Below, one piece after another: positions 9,473 through 16,721 of a stretch of 64,000 nt of DNA. The DNA is taken from assembly GCF_001898805.1 (NCBI RefSeq), contig NZ_MKVJ01000017.1, positions 326,924 to 390,923 on the forward strand, read 5' to 3'. The first letter of the stretch is position 1. Every line of letters starts with the position of its first letter. Source of the DNA: Leifsonia sp. 71-9. GTDB taxonomy: Bacteria > Actinomycetota > Actinomycetes > Actinomycetales > Microbacteriaceae. The translations under genes and the position numbers were made by a program. The notes under the pieces were generated by a model. That model was not told where the DNA came from, did no database searches, and worked only from the letters and a program-made list of their open reading frames with translations.

Positions 9473-9497
9473 TGTTCTACTCTCCGAACACTGTTCG
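9447..9497. promoter_or_regulatory. Three phased TetR-type operator repeats
   Basis: GAACGCTGTTCG (9447-9458), AAACACTGTTCT (9467-9478) and GAACACTGTTCG (9486-9497) are near-palindromes of form GAACA-C-TGTTC. Their starts are 20 and 19 bp apart, about two helical turns. The first lies inside the exporter's opening codons and the other two lie in the divergent promoter region. They are the obvious binding sites for the adjacent TetR protein. Confidence 0.7.
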
Positions 9498-9505
9498 AGT
9501 CAAGC

Positions 9506-9511
9506 TAGGAT
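9506..9511 (+). promoter_or_regulatory. -10-like TAGGAT, leaderless TetR gene
   Basis: TAGGAT ends 6 nt before the ATG at 9518 with no ribosome-binding site between. It lies directly after the last operator repeat, so bound repressor would cover the -35 region. Confidence 0.5.
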
Positions 9512-9517
9512 AGGGCA

Positions 9518-10228
9518 ATGGCCTCCCCTCAGCAGCGTCGTGCGGCCCGGCACGCCACCAGCGACACCCCGAACGCCGCCCGCAAGGCGCCCATCACGGT
9601 GGAGCGGATCACTGACGCCGCGCTCGAGATCGTCGCCGCCCAGGGCTACGACGCCCTGACCATGCGCAGCGTCGCCGCGCGGCTCGAGACCGGCCCGGCC
9701 TCCCTGTACGCGCACGTGGTCAACAAGGCCGACCTCGACGAGCTCGTCATCGGGCGCCTCTGCAGCCGGATCGACCTCCCGGAGCCCGTCCCCGCCGCCT
9801 GGCGCGAGCAGATCGCCGACGTCTGCGTGCAGCTCCGCGACCAGTACCTCGCCTACCCGGGCATCTCCCGCGCCGCCCTGGCGATGGACGTGACCGACCT
9901 CGACGTGCTGCGCGTCAACGAGGGGATGCTCGCTATCCTGATCGCCGGCGGCATCGCCCCGCAGGTGGCGACGTGGACCATCGACGCGCTCTTCCTCTAC
10001 GTCGGCGCCTACGCGATGGACCTCGCGGTCGCCGGCACCGGCTCCGGCACCGTGGACCGCCGCCTCGACGCCGACGACCGCAGTGACCTGATCGCCCGCT
10101 TCGCGGCGCTCCCCGAGGACCGCTTCCCGCACATCCGCCGCTACGCGACCGAGCTCACCGCGGGCACCGAGCACGAGCGCTTCGACTTCACGCTCGGGCT
10201 GATTCTGGGGAATCTCGCCGGGGCGTGA
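9518..10228 (+). CDS. TetR family transcriptional regulator
   Basis: 236 residues. After a 25-residue basic tail, the TetR N-terminal helix-turn-helix spans about residues 27-73 (ITDAALEIVAAQGYDALTMR, then VAARLETGPASLYAHVVNK). The rest is an all-helical ligand domain of the TetR_C type (TetR/AcrR subclass with the DFTLGLILGNL end). It is divergent from the DHA2-type exporter, with three palindromic repeats in the 45-bp gap and exporter start. It probably represses both genes until the exported compound binds. The ligand is unknown. Confidence 0.88.
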   Translation: MASPQQRRAARHATSDTPNAARKAPITVERITDAALEIVAAQGYDALTMRSVAARLETGPASLYAHVVNKADLDELVIGRLCSRIDLPEPVPAAWREQIADVCVQLRDQYLAYPGISRAALAMDVTDLDVLRVNEGMLAILIAGGIAPQVATWTIDALFLYVGAYAMDLAVAGTGSGTVDRRLDADDRSDLIARFAALPEDRFPHIRRYATELTAGTEHERFDFTLGLILGNLAGA

Positions 10229-10356
10229 CCCTGGCTTTGCCGCACCGAATGTGAAACGCTGAATTTCAGACCCGGCTGATGGCGGTCGGTGTCGGAAAGG
10301 CGAACGATGCGAGAGATCACGGGCGTCGAACTCCGGTCTGCGGGGAGGCAGAACTG

Positions 10357-10515
10357 ATGGACGTCGTTCACGCCGCCATCATCGTGGGCATCGTCGGCGG
10401 CATCGCTGCGATCATCGCAGCGATCGTCGTCGTTTTCCTACTTCTCGCTCGCCGAGGTTTCCCGGCAGCGACGCGCTCGCAGAGTCCGCCGCGGGACGAG
10501 CCCCCGCGGCGCTGA
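10357..10515 (+). CDS. Small single-pass membrane protein
   Basis: A 52-residue ORF starts at ATG 10357 with GGGGAGG (10342-10348) upstream. Residues 6-30 form one strongly hydrophobic helix (AAIIVGIVGGIAAIIAAIVV). A basic, Pro-rich tail follows. No family is recognised. It lies between a TetR gene and a convergent epimerase gene, with 7 nt to the latter's stop. The frame is open upstream to 10279, but the good ribosome site supports 10357. It is small enough that a chance ORF remains possible. Confidence 0.5.
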   Translation: MDVVHAAIIVGIVGGIAAIIAAIVVVFLLLARRGFPAATRSQSPPRDEPPRR

Positions 10516-10522
10516 ACTCCGC

Positions 10523-11449
10523 CTACCCCAGCGCCCGGATCGTCCACGACGCGCTCGACGACTCGCCGGGCTGCAGCACGATCAGGTCGGTGCGCGAGTT
10601 GAACGCGTCGGGCGGGCAGGTCATCGGCTCGACGGCGAGGCCCAGGCGGTTCAGGGCGGGGTCGGGCTGGTCGGCGGTGTGGATCTGGACCCACGGGCAG
10701 GCGTCGTCCCAGACCATCTCGACGCCGGAGCCGTCGGCGGTGCGGAGGGCGACCGTCGTGGTGCCGTCCGCATCCCGCGCCAGGCCGGTGAAGGCGTGGT
10801 CGATGAAGGTGTCGCCGATGACGCGCGGGGTGCGGAAGTCGAAGACGCCGTCGCCCTCGGTCTCGACGCTCGCGAGGCCGGAGGGGATGAGCCGCTCCGC
10901 GTCGACCGTCAGCACCGTGTCGGCGGGGAGGGAGAGCGTCCAGTCGTCCACGCGGCCCTCGCCGGCGACGAGATACGGGTGCGGGCCGGTGCCCCACGGG
11001 GCCGCCGTCGGACCGGTGTTGGTGGCGGTGACGACGGTGCGGAGACCGCCCTCGTCGAGGCTGAAGGCGACCGAGACCTCCACGCGGTGCGGGTAGCCGG
11101 CCTGCGCCTCGATGGTGGCGGCGAAGGTCACGCTGTCGCTGCCGCGATCCACCGGGGTGAAGTCGAGCCACGCGGCGAGGCCGTGCAGGGCGTGGCCCCG
11201 CTCCGGCTCGGTGAGGGGGAGCTGCTGCTCGACGCCCTCGAAGGTGTAACGGCCGTCGACCACCCGGTTCGGCCACGGGGCGAGTGTGGCGCCGCGGAAC
11301 GCCGGGCGCACCTCGTCCGCGTCGAACGGCACGACGAGCGCGCGGCCCTTGTGCTCGAGGGTGCGCAGCGACGCGCCGACGGAGGCGATGGTGGCGTGGT
11401 AATCGCCGGCGCTCAGGCCGAAGTGGGTGCCGGAGATCGGAGTGGTCAT
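10523..11449 (-). CDS. Aldose 1-epimerase family protein
   Basis: 308 residues with the galactose-mutarotase-like beta-sandwich pattern. The substrate-binding and catalytic motifs are RGATLAPWPNRVVDGRYTF near the N-terminus, the His pair in GHALHGLAAW and TGPHPYL, and the catalytic Glu in LAVEPMTCPPDAFN near the C-terminus. It interconverts alpha and beta anomers of a hexose or a related sugar. The ATG at 11449 is used; the frame is open far upstream only because of antisense GC bias over the next gene. It is divergent from the ATP-grasp operon over a 138-bp gap. The exact sugar is unknown. Confidence 0.85.
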   Translation of the reverse strand: MTTPISGTHFGLSAGDYHATIASVGASLRTLEHKGRALVVPFDADEVRPAFRGATLAPWPNRVVDGRYTFEGVEQQLPLTEPERGHALHGLAAWLDFTPVDRGSDSVTFAATIEAQAGYPHRVEVSVAFSLDEGGLRTVVTATNTGPTAAPWGTGPHPYLVAGEGRVDDWTLSLPADTVLTVDAERLIPSGLASVETEGDGVFDFRTPRVIGDTFIDHAFTGLARDADGTTTVALRTADGSGVEMVWDDACPWVQIHTADQPDPALNRLGLAVEPMTCPPDAFNSRTDLIVLQPGESSSASWTIRALG

Positions 11450-11530
11450 CCGCCCATTGTGGCGTTCGCACCCGATCGCGCACAAAACCGGCACCCTCCC
11501 TGGCCGACACCTCCCCGCCTCCCGCAGCGC

Positions 11531-11560
11531 AACGTGCCCGAAACGTGCGGAAACGTGGGG
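11531..11560. repeat. Three 10-bp direct repeats before ATP-grasp operon
   Basis: AACGTGCCCG, AAACGTGCGG and AAACGTGGGG follow one another at exactly 10-bp steps, ending 15 bp before a TAGCGT -10-like hexamer. One-turn phasing suggests a regulator or sigma-factor site on one face of the helix. Confidence 0.55.
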
Positions 11561-11575
11561 GTAACGCCCCGGCGC

Positions 11576-11581
11576 TAGCGT
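11576..11581 (+). promoter_or_regulatory. -10-like TAGCGT, leaderless ATP-grasp start
   Basis: TAGCGT ends 6 nt before ATG 11588, and there is no ribosome-binding site in CAGCCC. The three AAACGTG repeats upstream occupy the -35 region. Confidence 0.5.
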
Positions 11582-11587
11582 CAGCCC

Positions 11588-13276
11588 ATGGGAGATCTCT
11601 TCGGCGGGTACGGGGCGCAGACGGCGCGGCGCCGGCGCGGCCGGGCGACGCCGTTCGATGAGATGTTCGGGGATGCGCGCCGGGCGCACACCTCCGAGAC
11701 GCGCCCCGCCTACCGGGAGCTGTTCGCCGCGCTCGCGGCCCTCACTCAGGAGGAACTGCGGGGCCGCACCGACGCCCTCGCCAGCTCGTACCTGGCGCAG
11801 GGGGTGACGTTCGACTTCGCGGGGGAGGAGCGTCCCTTCCCGCTCGACGCCGTGCCGCGCGTGATCGAGCAGCCCGAGTGGGCGCACATCGAGGCGGGCG
11901 TCGGCCAGCGGGTCCGTGCGCTGGAGGCGTTCCTGAGCGACGTGTACGGCGCCCAGAACGCGGTGCGCGACGGCGTCGTCCCGGCCGGGCTCATCACCTC
12001 GTCGGCGCACTTCCACCGCGCGGCCGCGGGTGTCGAGAGCGCGAACGGGGTGCGCATCCAGGTCTCCGGGATCGACCTCATCCGCGACGAGGTCGGCGAC
12101 TGGCGGGTGCTCGAGGACAACGTGCGGGTGCCGAGCGGGGTCAGCTACGTCATCTCCAACCGGCGCGTGATGGCGCAGACGCTGCCCGAGCTGTTCACCT
12201 CGATGCGGGTGCGGCCGGTCGGCGACTACCCGTACCGGCTGCTGCAGGCGCTCAAGGCGAGCGCGCCGGGCGGGATGGAGAACCCGAACGTCGTCGTGCT
12301 GACCCCGGGGGTCTACAACTCGGCGTACTTCGAGCACACCCTCCTGGCCCGCCTGATGGGCGTCGAGCTGGTGGAGGGGCGCGACCTGTTCTGCTCCGCG
12401 GGCAAAGTGTGGATGCGGACGACCAGCGGTCCGCAGCGGGTCGACGTGATCTACCGGCGCATCGACGACGACTTCATCGACCCGCTGCAGTTCCGCGTGG
12501 ACTCGGTGCTCGGCACTCCCGGCCTCATGCTCGCCGCCCGGCTCGGCAACGTGACCATCGCGAACGCGGTCGGCAACGGCGTCGCCGACGACAAGCTGGT
12601 CTACACGTACGTGCCCGAGCTGATCCGCTACTACCTGGCCGAGGAGCCGATCCTCCCGAACGTCGACACCTGGCGGCTGGAGGAGCCGGAGGCGCTCGCC
12701 GAGGTGCTCGACCGGCTGGACGAGCTGGTGATCAAGCCGGTCGACGGCTCCGGCGGCAAAGGATTGGTGATCGGGCCGGACGCGTCCCGCCGCGAACTCG
12801 CCGACCTGCGCGCCCGGCTGATCGCCGACCCGCGCGGCTGGATCGCACAGCCCGTGGTGCAGCTGTCGACCATCCCGACACTGGTGGAGGACGGGATGCG
12901 GCCCCGCCACGTCGACCTGCGCCCGTTCGCCGTCAACGACGGGCGCGACGTCTGGGTGCTGCCCGGCGGACTGACCCGGGTGGCGCTCGCGGAGGGCCAG
13001 CTCGTCGTCAACAGCAGTCAGGGCGGCGGGTCGAAGGACACCTGGGTGGTCGGTCCGGCCGGGAGCGCCGTCGAGACCGAGGACGGTCGGGAGCCTAGGG
13101 CGGTCGCCGGGCTCGTCGAGGACCAGGCGGCGGCCCTCCCGCTGCTCCCGGCTCCGCACGCGCCCGACCACTCGGAGGAGGATGCGCCCCGCGCCGACCA
13201 GCAGCAACAGCAACAACAGCAGCAGCAGCAACAGCAGCAGGCGTGCGCCGACCGGGAGGAGGCGCCAGCATGCTGA
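11588..13276 (+). CDS. Circularly permuted ATP-grasp protein with poly-Gln tail
   Basis: 562 residues, matching the circularly permuted ATP-grasp family (formerly DUF404/DUF407). Recognisable stretches are RPFPLDAVPRVIEQPEWAHI, the ISGIDLIRDEVG-like segment (VSGIDLIRDEVGDWRVLEDN), NVRVPSGVSYV, YRRIDDDFIDPLQF, and VIKPVDGSGGKG near residue 385 as the nucleotide-binding loop. ATP-grasp enzymes form amide bonds through acyl phosphates; this branch is predicted to make or modify a peptide, substrate unknown. The core ends about residue 495. The remaining Pro/Glu-rich tail carries 14 consecutive Gln (13199-13240), which is not part of the family. It is first of a coupled three-gene operon and overlaps the next gene as ATGCTGA. 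Confidence 0.85.
   Translation: MGDLFGGYGAQTARRRRGRATPFDEMFGDARRAHTSETRPAYRELFAALAALTQEELRGRTDALASSYLAQGVTFDFAGEERPFPLDAVPRVIEQPEWAHIEAGVGQRVRALEAFLSDVYGAQNAVRDGVVPAGLITSSAHFHRAAAGVESANGVRIQVSGIDLIRDEVGDWRVLEDNVRVPSGVSYVISNRRVMAQTLPELFTSMRVRPVGDYPYRLLQALKASAPGGMENPNVVVLTPGVYNSAYFEHTLLARLMGVELVEGRDLFCSAGKVWMRTTSGPQRVDVIYRRIDDDFIDPLQFRVDSVLGTPGLMLAARLGNVTIANAVGNGVADDKLVYTYVPELIRYYLAEEPILPNVDTWRLEEPEALAEVLDRLDELVIKPVDGSGGKGLVIGPDASRRELADLRARLIADPRGWIAQPVVQLSTIPTLVEDGMRPRHVDLRPFAVNDGRDVWVLPGGLTRVALAEGQLVVNSSQGGGSKDTWVVGPAGSAVETEDGREPRAVAGLVEDQAAALPLLPAPHAPDHSEEDAPRADQQQQQQQQQQQQQQACADREEAPAC
13199..13240 (+). repeat. CAG/CAA trinucleotide tract (14 Gln codons)
   Basis: Fourteen consecutive CAG/CAA codons lie near the 3' end of the ATP-grasp gene. 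The repeat is prone to slippage, but whole-codon changes would only lengthen or shorten a tail outside the enzyme core. Confidence 0.95.
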
Positions 13277-14196
13277 GCCGCATCGCCTCCTCGCTCTTCT
13301 GGATCGGTCGCTACATCGAGCGCAGCGACGGCACGGCGCGCATCCTGGACGTGCACCTCCAGCTGCTCCTCGAGGACCCCTGGATCGACGAGGACACCGC
13401 CTGCCGCTCCCTGCTCGGCGTGATGGGCAGCGACGCGCCCGAGGGTGCGCTCGCCCGGGAGGACGTCCTGCGCATCCTCGCCGTCGACCGCGGCGCCCCC
13501 GCCTCCATCGTCTACTCGCTCGGCGCCGCCCGCGAGAACGCCCGCCGCGCCCGCGAGATCGTCTCCACCGAGCTGTGGGAGTGCCTCAACACGACCGCCG
13601 CGCGGATGCCGCGCCGGGTCACGAGCGACAAGGTGCACGAGTTCTTCACCTGGGTCCGGGACCGCACGGCGCTCGCCGTGGGGATCATGGAGTCCGGGGC
13701 CAGCCGCGACGAGGCGTGGCACTTCTTCACGCTGGGCCGCAGCCTGGAGCGCGCCGACATGACCGCGCGGCTGCTCGCGACCCGCTCGCTCACCGAGGCC
13801 AGCGGGCCGAGCTGGACGACCATCCTCCGCTCCTGCGGCGCCTACGAGGCCTACCTGCGGACCTACCGGGGCGTGCCCTCCGCGCGCAACGCCGCGGAGT
13901 TCCTCCTGCACGACCGGCTGTTCCCGCGGTCGATCCTCTACTCGATCGCGGGCGCGGTCGACAGCCTGCGTGACATCGAGCCGCGCACCGAGCGCGCCGG
14001 GGTGTCCGACCGGGCCGTGCGGCTGCTCGGCCAGGTGCAGAGCGAGCTGGAGTTCCGGCCGGTCGCCGACGTGATCGACGACCTGCCCGCCTACATGTCC
14101 GCGATCCAGGATGCGACGAGCGCGGCGACGGCGGCCGTCACGCAGCGCTACTTCCCGGAGCACGCGGCGCCGAGCTGGATCGGGGAGAGGGTATGA
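13270..14196 (+). CDS. Alpha-E domain-containing protein
   Basis: 308-residue all-helical protein of the alpha-E family (formerly DUF403). It begins with the typical MLSRIASSLFWIGRYIERSD and contains FTLGRSLERADMTARLL. The start ATG 13270 is preferred over an in-frame ATG at 13243 because GGGAGGAGG lies 7 nt upstream and the family begins at this Met. It overlaps the ATP-grasp stop codon by 7 nt and the next gene by 4 nt, so the three proteins are probably made together. The family is nearly always beside the circularly permuted ATP-grasp gene and is thought to assist its reaction; no biochemical role is established to my knowledge. Confidence 0.88.
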   Translation: MLSRIASSLFWIGRYIERSDGTARILDVHLQLLLEDPWIDEDTACRSLLGVMGSDAPEGALAREDVLRILAVDRGAPASIVYSLGAARENARRAREIVSTELWECLNTTAARMPRRVTSDKVHEFFTWVRDRTALAVGIMESGASRDEAWHFFTLGRSLERADMTARLLATRSLTEASGPSWTTILRSCGAYEAYLRTYRGVPSARNAAEFLLHDRLFPRSILYSIAGAVDSLRDIEPRTERAGVSDRAVRLLGQVQSELEFRPVADVIDDLPAYMSAIQDATSAATAAVTQRYFPEHAAPSWIGERV

Positions 14197-15053
14197 AGCG
14201 GCTCCGGGTCACCCACTCGACGGGCTACCGCTACGACGGCGAGGTCACTGCGTCGTACAACGAGGCGCGCATGCTCCCGCTCTCGGGGGAACGGCAGCTG
14301 GTGCTGCACGCCTCCCTCGACGTGCAGCCGGTGTCGTCGCACCACCAGTACACGGACTACTGGGGCACACGGGTGCTCGCCTTCGACGTGCTCGACCCGC
14401 ACCGGGAGCTGACGATCACGGCGAGCAGCCTGGTGGAGGTGCTGGAGGCGCCGCATCCCGTCGCCGGCCTCGGCTGGGACGAGCTGCAGGCGGCCGTGCA
14501 GCGCTCGGGGGAGTGCGTGCAGCAGCTGCGGCAGACGGAGCTGACGGCGCCGCCCGCGTCGCTCGTCGCGTTGGCCTCGACCGCAGCAGCTGCGGCAGCC
14601 GAGGGCGGTGCGGACGACCCGTGCTCCGCGGCGCGCGCGATCGTCGCGGCCGTGGGCGATGGGATGGCGTACGTCAGCGGCGTCACCGGCGTGCGCACCA
14701 CGGCCGCGGAGGCGTGGGAATCGCGCAGCGGGGTGTGCCAGGACATCGCGCACGTCGCCATCGGCGCGCTGCGCTCGGCGGGCATCCCGGCCCGCTACGT
14801 CTCGGGCTACCTGCACCCGAAGGCGGAGGCCGCGATCGGCGAGACCGTGACGGGCGAGTCGCACGCGTGGGTCGAGTGGTACTGCGGCTCCTGGCACGGC
14901 TACGACCCTACGAACGGCATCGACATCGGCGACCGCCACGTGCGCGTCGGCCACGGCCGCGACTACACGGACGTCACGCCCCTGCGCGGCGTCTTCGCGG
15001 GCGGCGGCGGCTCCGAACTATTCGTCTCGGTGTCCATCACCCGCGAGGCCTGA
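14193..15053 (+). CDS. Transglutaminase-like cysteine protein
   Basis: 286 residues with an N-terminal beta-sandwich (VTHSTGYRYDGEVTASYNEA) followed by a transglutaminase/papain-like core. The catalytic triad is visible as Cys in RSGVCQD (about residue 182), His in ESHAWVEWY (about 224) and Asp in YDPTNG (about 239). Bacterial relatives act as peptidases or amide-transfer enzymes; with ATP-grasp and alpha-E partners, a role in making, trimming or transferring a peptide is inferred. Start and preceding stop share ATGA, so translation is coupled. The gene ends just before a 25-bp perfect hairpin that also serves the convergent PucR gene. Confidence 0.87.
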   Translation: MKRLRVTHSTGYRYDGEVTASYNEARMLPLSGERQLVLHASLDVQPVSSHHQYTDYWGTRVLAFDVLDPHRELTITASSLVEVLEAPHPVAGLGWDELQAAVQRSGECVQQLRQTELTAPPASLVALASTAAAAAAEGGADDPCSAARAIVAAVGDGMAYVSGVTGVRTTAAEAWESRSGVCQDIAHVAIGALRSAGIPARYVSGYLHPKAEAAIGETVTGESHAWVEWYCGSWHGYDPTNGIDIGDRHVRVGHGRDYTDVTPLRGVFAGGGGSELFVSVSITREA

Positions 15054-15061
15054 TCTTGACC

Positions 15062-15121
15062 CCGAGGTTCACGAAGTGGCGCTCATTCCCGCCCGGATGA
15101 GCGCCACTTCGTGAACCTCGG
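15062..15121. terminator. 25-bp perfect palindrome between convergent genes
   Basis: Arms 15062-15086 and 15097-15121 are perfect reverse complements around a 10-nt loop. The element lies between the transglutaminase gene (+) and the PucR gene (-), 8 and 23 nt from their stop codons. A bidirectional terminator is likely. Its sequence does not belong to the CGCGAGA-box family. Confidence 0.8.
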
Positions 15122-15144
15122 CGGGTCTGGAGGGGAAGGCGCGC

Positions 15145-16626
15145 TCAGGCGGTCGCGCGGAGCGCCGCGTAGAGGTCGGCACGGGCGGCGAAGCCGCTGA
15201 GGTCGCGGCCGAGCAGTCGCTCCGCCTCGGCCACGCGGGCCCGCAGGGTGTGCCGGTGGATGCCGAGGCGGCGCGCGGCGATGTCGTAGACGCCGTCGCT
15301 GTCGAGCCAGGTGCGCAGGAGGTCGGTCAGGGCGGGGTCGGCCGCGGTCAGCGGAGCGAGGGCGGTCTGCGCGACGGCGCGGGCGTCGGGTGTCTGCAAC
15401 AGGGCGAGCATCCCGGCCGCGGCGACGTCGTCGAACGAGGGCACCGGAGCCTTCGGGGTCGCCCGCTGGCGCGCCACCTCGGCCTGGGCCAGGGCGGTCG
15501 GGAGGTCGGCGAGCGCGCTCGGCGCCGAGGTGCCGCCACGGAGGTCGAACCGGGAGGCGGCCGCCGGCCCGGTCGCGGTGGCGGAGGGGGCGGAGGGATC
15601 TCCTGCGTCCGACTCGACGAGCACCAGCTCCTGTCCGTCGCGGGCGAAGAACCCGTCCGAGTGCGATTCCAGCCAGTCCGCCGCGGCCGTGAGGGCGGTC
15701 CCGGCGAGCACGGTCACGCGCACCGGCGCCTCCGGCAGGGGGCCCAGCACCGGCTCGGCCACGGACTCCGCGAGAGCCCGCTCGCCCGCGATCAGCGCCC
15801 GCCAGACGGAGGTGCGGAGCCGCGCGCGGGCGGCGTCGGTGGCGCGGCTCTGCTCGAGCGCCAGCCCGGCCAGGGCCACGACGCCGGTGACGACCTGCTG
15901 GGCGGCCGGGTCGAGCCCCTCGGAGCCGATCGCGAGCACGCCGCGCAGGCATCCGGCGGCCCCGAGCGTCTGCAGCGCGAACGCACCGGCTTCGGTGACG
16001 ACCGAACCGGCCGCGCGACGACGGCTGCGCAGCAGCGGGTCCGCCGCAGCGACCAGCGCCTCCCGTGACGCCGCGGAGACCGCACCGGAGGGGGAGACAC
16101 GGTCGAGCGCGCCGTCCGCCCCGATCAGCGCGACGGGGCGCTCGATCTGCCGGGCGAGTTCGGTGAGCACCGCCGCGAGCGGGTCGGGCCGCAGCGCCGC
16201 GAGCGAGATGGCGCGGGAGGCGCGGAGCGCCCAGGTGCTGCGGGCGTACGCGTCGGCGGCGACCCGGTCGGCGATGAACCGCGCGATCGCGATGAAGGGG
16301 GTGCGGTACGGCACCTCGAACAGCGGGAGGCCGTGCCGCGTGCATGCCTCGAGCAGCGCATCCGGCGTCCCGGCGCGCACGACCTCCGTGCCGAAGCCGA
16401 GGGCGGCGACACCGTGCTCCGCCAGGCGGGCGACGTAGGCGTCGATCTCGTCGGGCGCCTTGGTGATGAGCAGCACCTGCCCGGGGGAGAGGAACGGCGT
16501 CGGGTCGGGCAGCTCGGAGCTGTGCGCCCACGGCACGAGCGTCTCGGGATCGCCGACACCGGGGTCGGTGAGGAGCGTGAGGTCCAGCTCGGGACGGGCG
16601 AGGAGCTGAGCGAGGGTGGCGGGCAT
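15145..16626 (-). CDS. PucR family transcriptional regulator, likely of GABA operon
   Basis: 493 residues. The N-terminal PucR domain (about residues 5-125: LLARPELDLTLLTDPGVGDP, PGQVLLITKAP, HGVAALGFGTEVV) is followed by a GAF-like middle. The C-terminal PucR helix-turn-helix is YDIAARRLGIHRHTLRARVA near residues 440-460. Members respond to purines, amino acids or GABA-like metabolites. It is divergent from gabT with a 95-bp gap, so it most likely controls the GABA operon. The ATG at 16626 has GGAAGG 6 nt upstream. Activator or repressor mode is not readable from sequence. Confidence 0.85.
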   Translation of the reverse strand: MPATLAQLLARPELDLTLLTDPGVGDPETLVPWAHSSELPDPTPFLSPGQVLLITKAPDEIDAYVARLAEHGVAALGFGTEVVRAGTPDALLEACTRHGLPLFEVPYRTPFIAIARFIADRVAADAYARSTWALRASRAISLAALRPDPLAAVLTELARQIERPVALIGADGALDRVSPSGAVSAASREALVAAADPLLRSRRRAAGSVVTEAGAFALQTLGAAGCLRGVLAIGSEGLDPAAQQVVTGVVALAGLALEQSRATDAARARLRTSVWRALIAGERALAESVAEPVLGPLPEAPVRVTVLAGTALTAAADWLESHSDGFFARDGQELVLVESDAGDPSAPSATATGPAAASRFDLRGGTSAPSALADLPTALAQAEVARQRATPKAPVPSFDDVAAAGMLALLQTPDARAVAQTALAPLTAADPALTDLLRTWLDSDGVYDIAARRLGIHRHTLRARVAEAERLLGRDLSGFAARADLYAALRATA

Positions 16627-16709
16627 CGGTGCCTTCCGATCTGACAGGGTGTCGAATCCGACTCAACGAATTGTACGGGTTGTCCAGGACAGCACCGCGC
16701 CGCGCTCCT

Positions 16710-16715
16710 TACGAT
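16710..16715 (+). promoter_or_regulatory. -10-like TACGAT, leaderless gabT start
   Basis: TACGAT ends 6 nt before ATG 16722. AGGACA at 16686-16691 is a weak -35 at 18-bp spacing. The upstream TTGTACGGGTTGTCC stretch (16671-16685) could be a PucR-type site. Confidence 0.5.
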
Positions 16716-16721
16716 GCCGCC

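Noticed and set aside
10523..13231. 902-codon minus-strand frame through the epimerase and ATP-grasp genes
   Set aside because: Only the last 308 residues are real (aldose 1-epimerase from 11449). The rest is antisense to the ATP-grasp gene.
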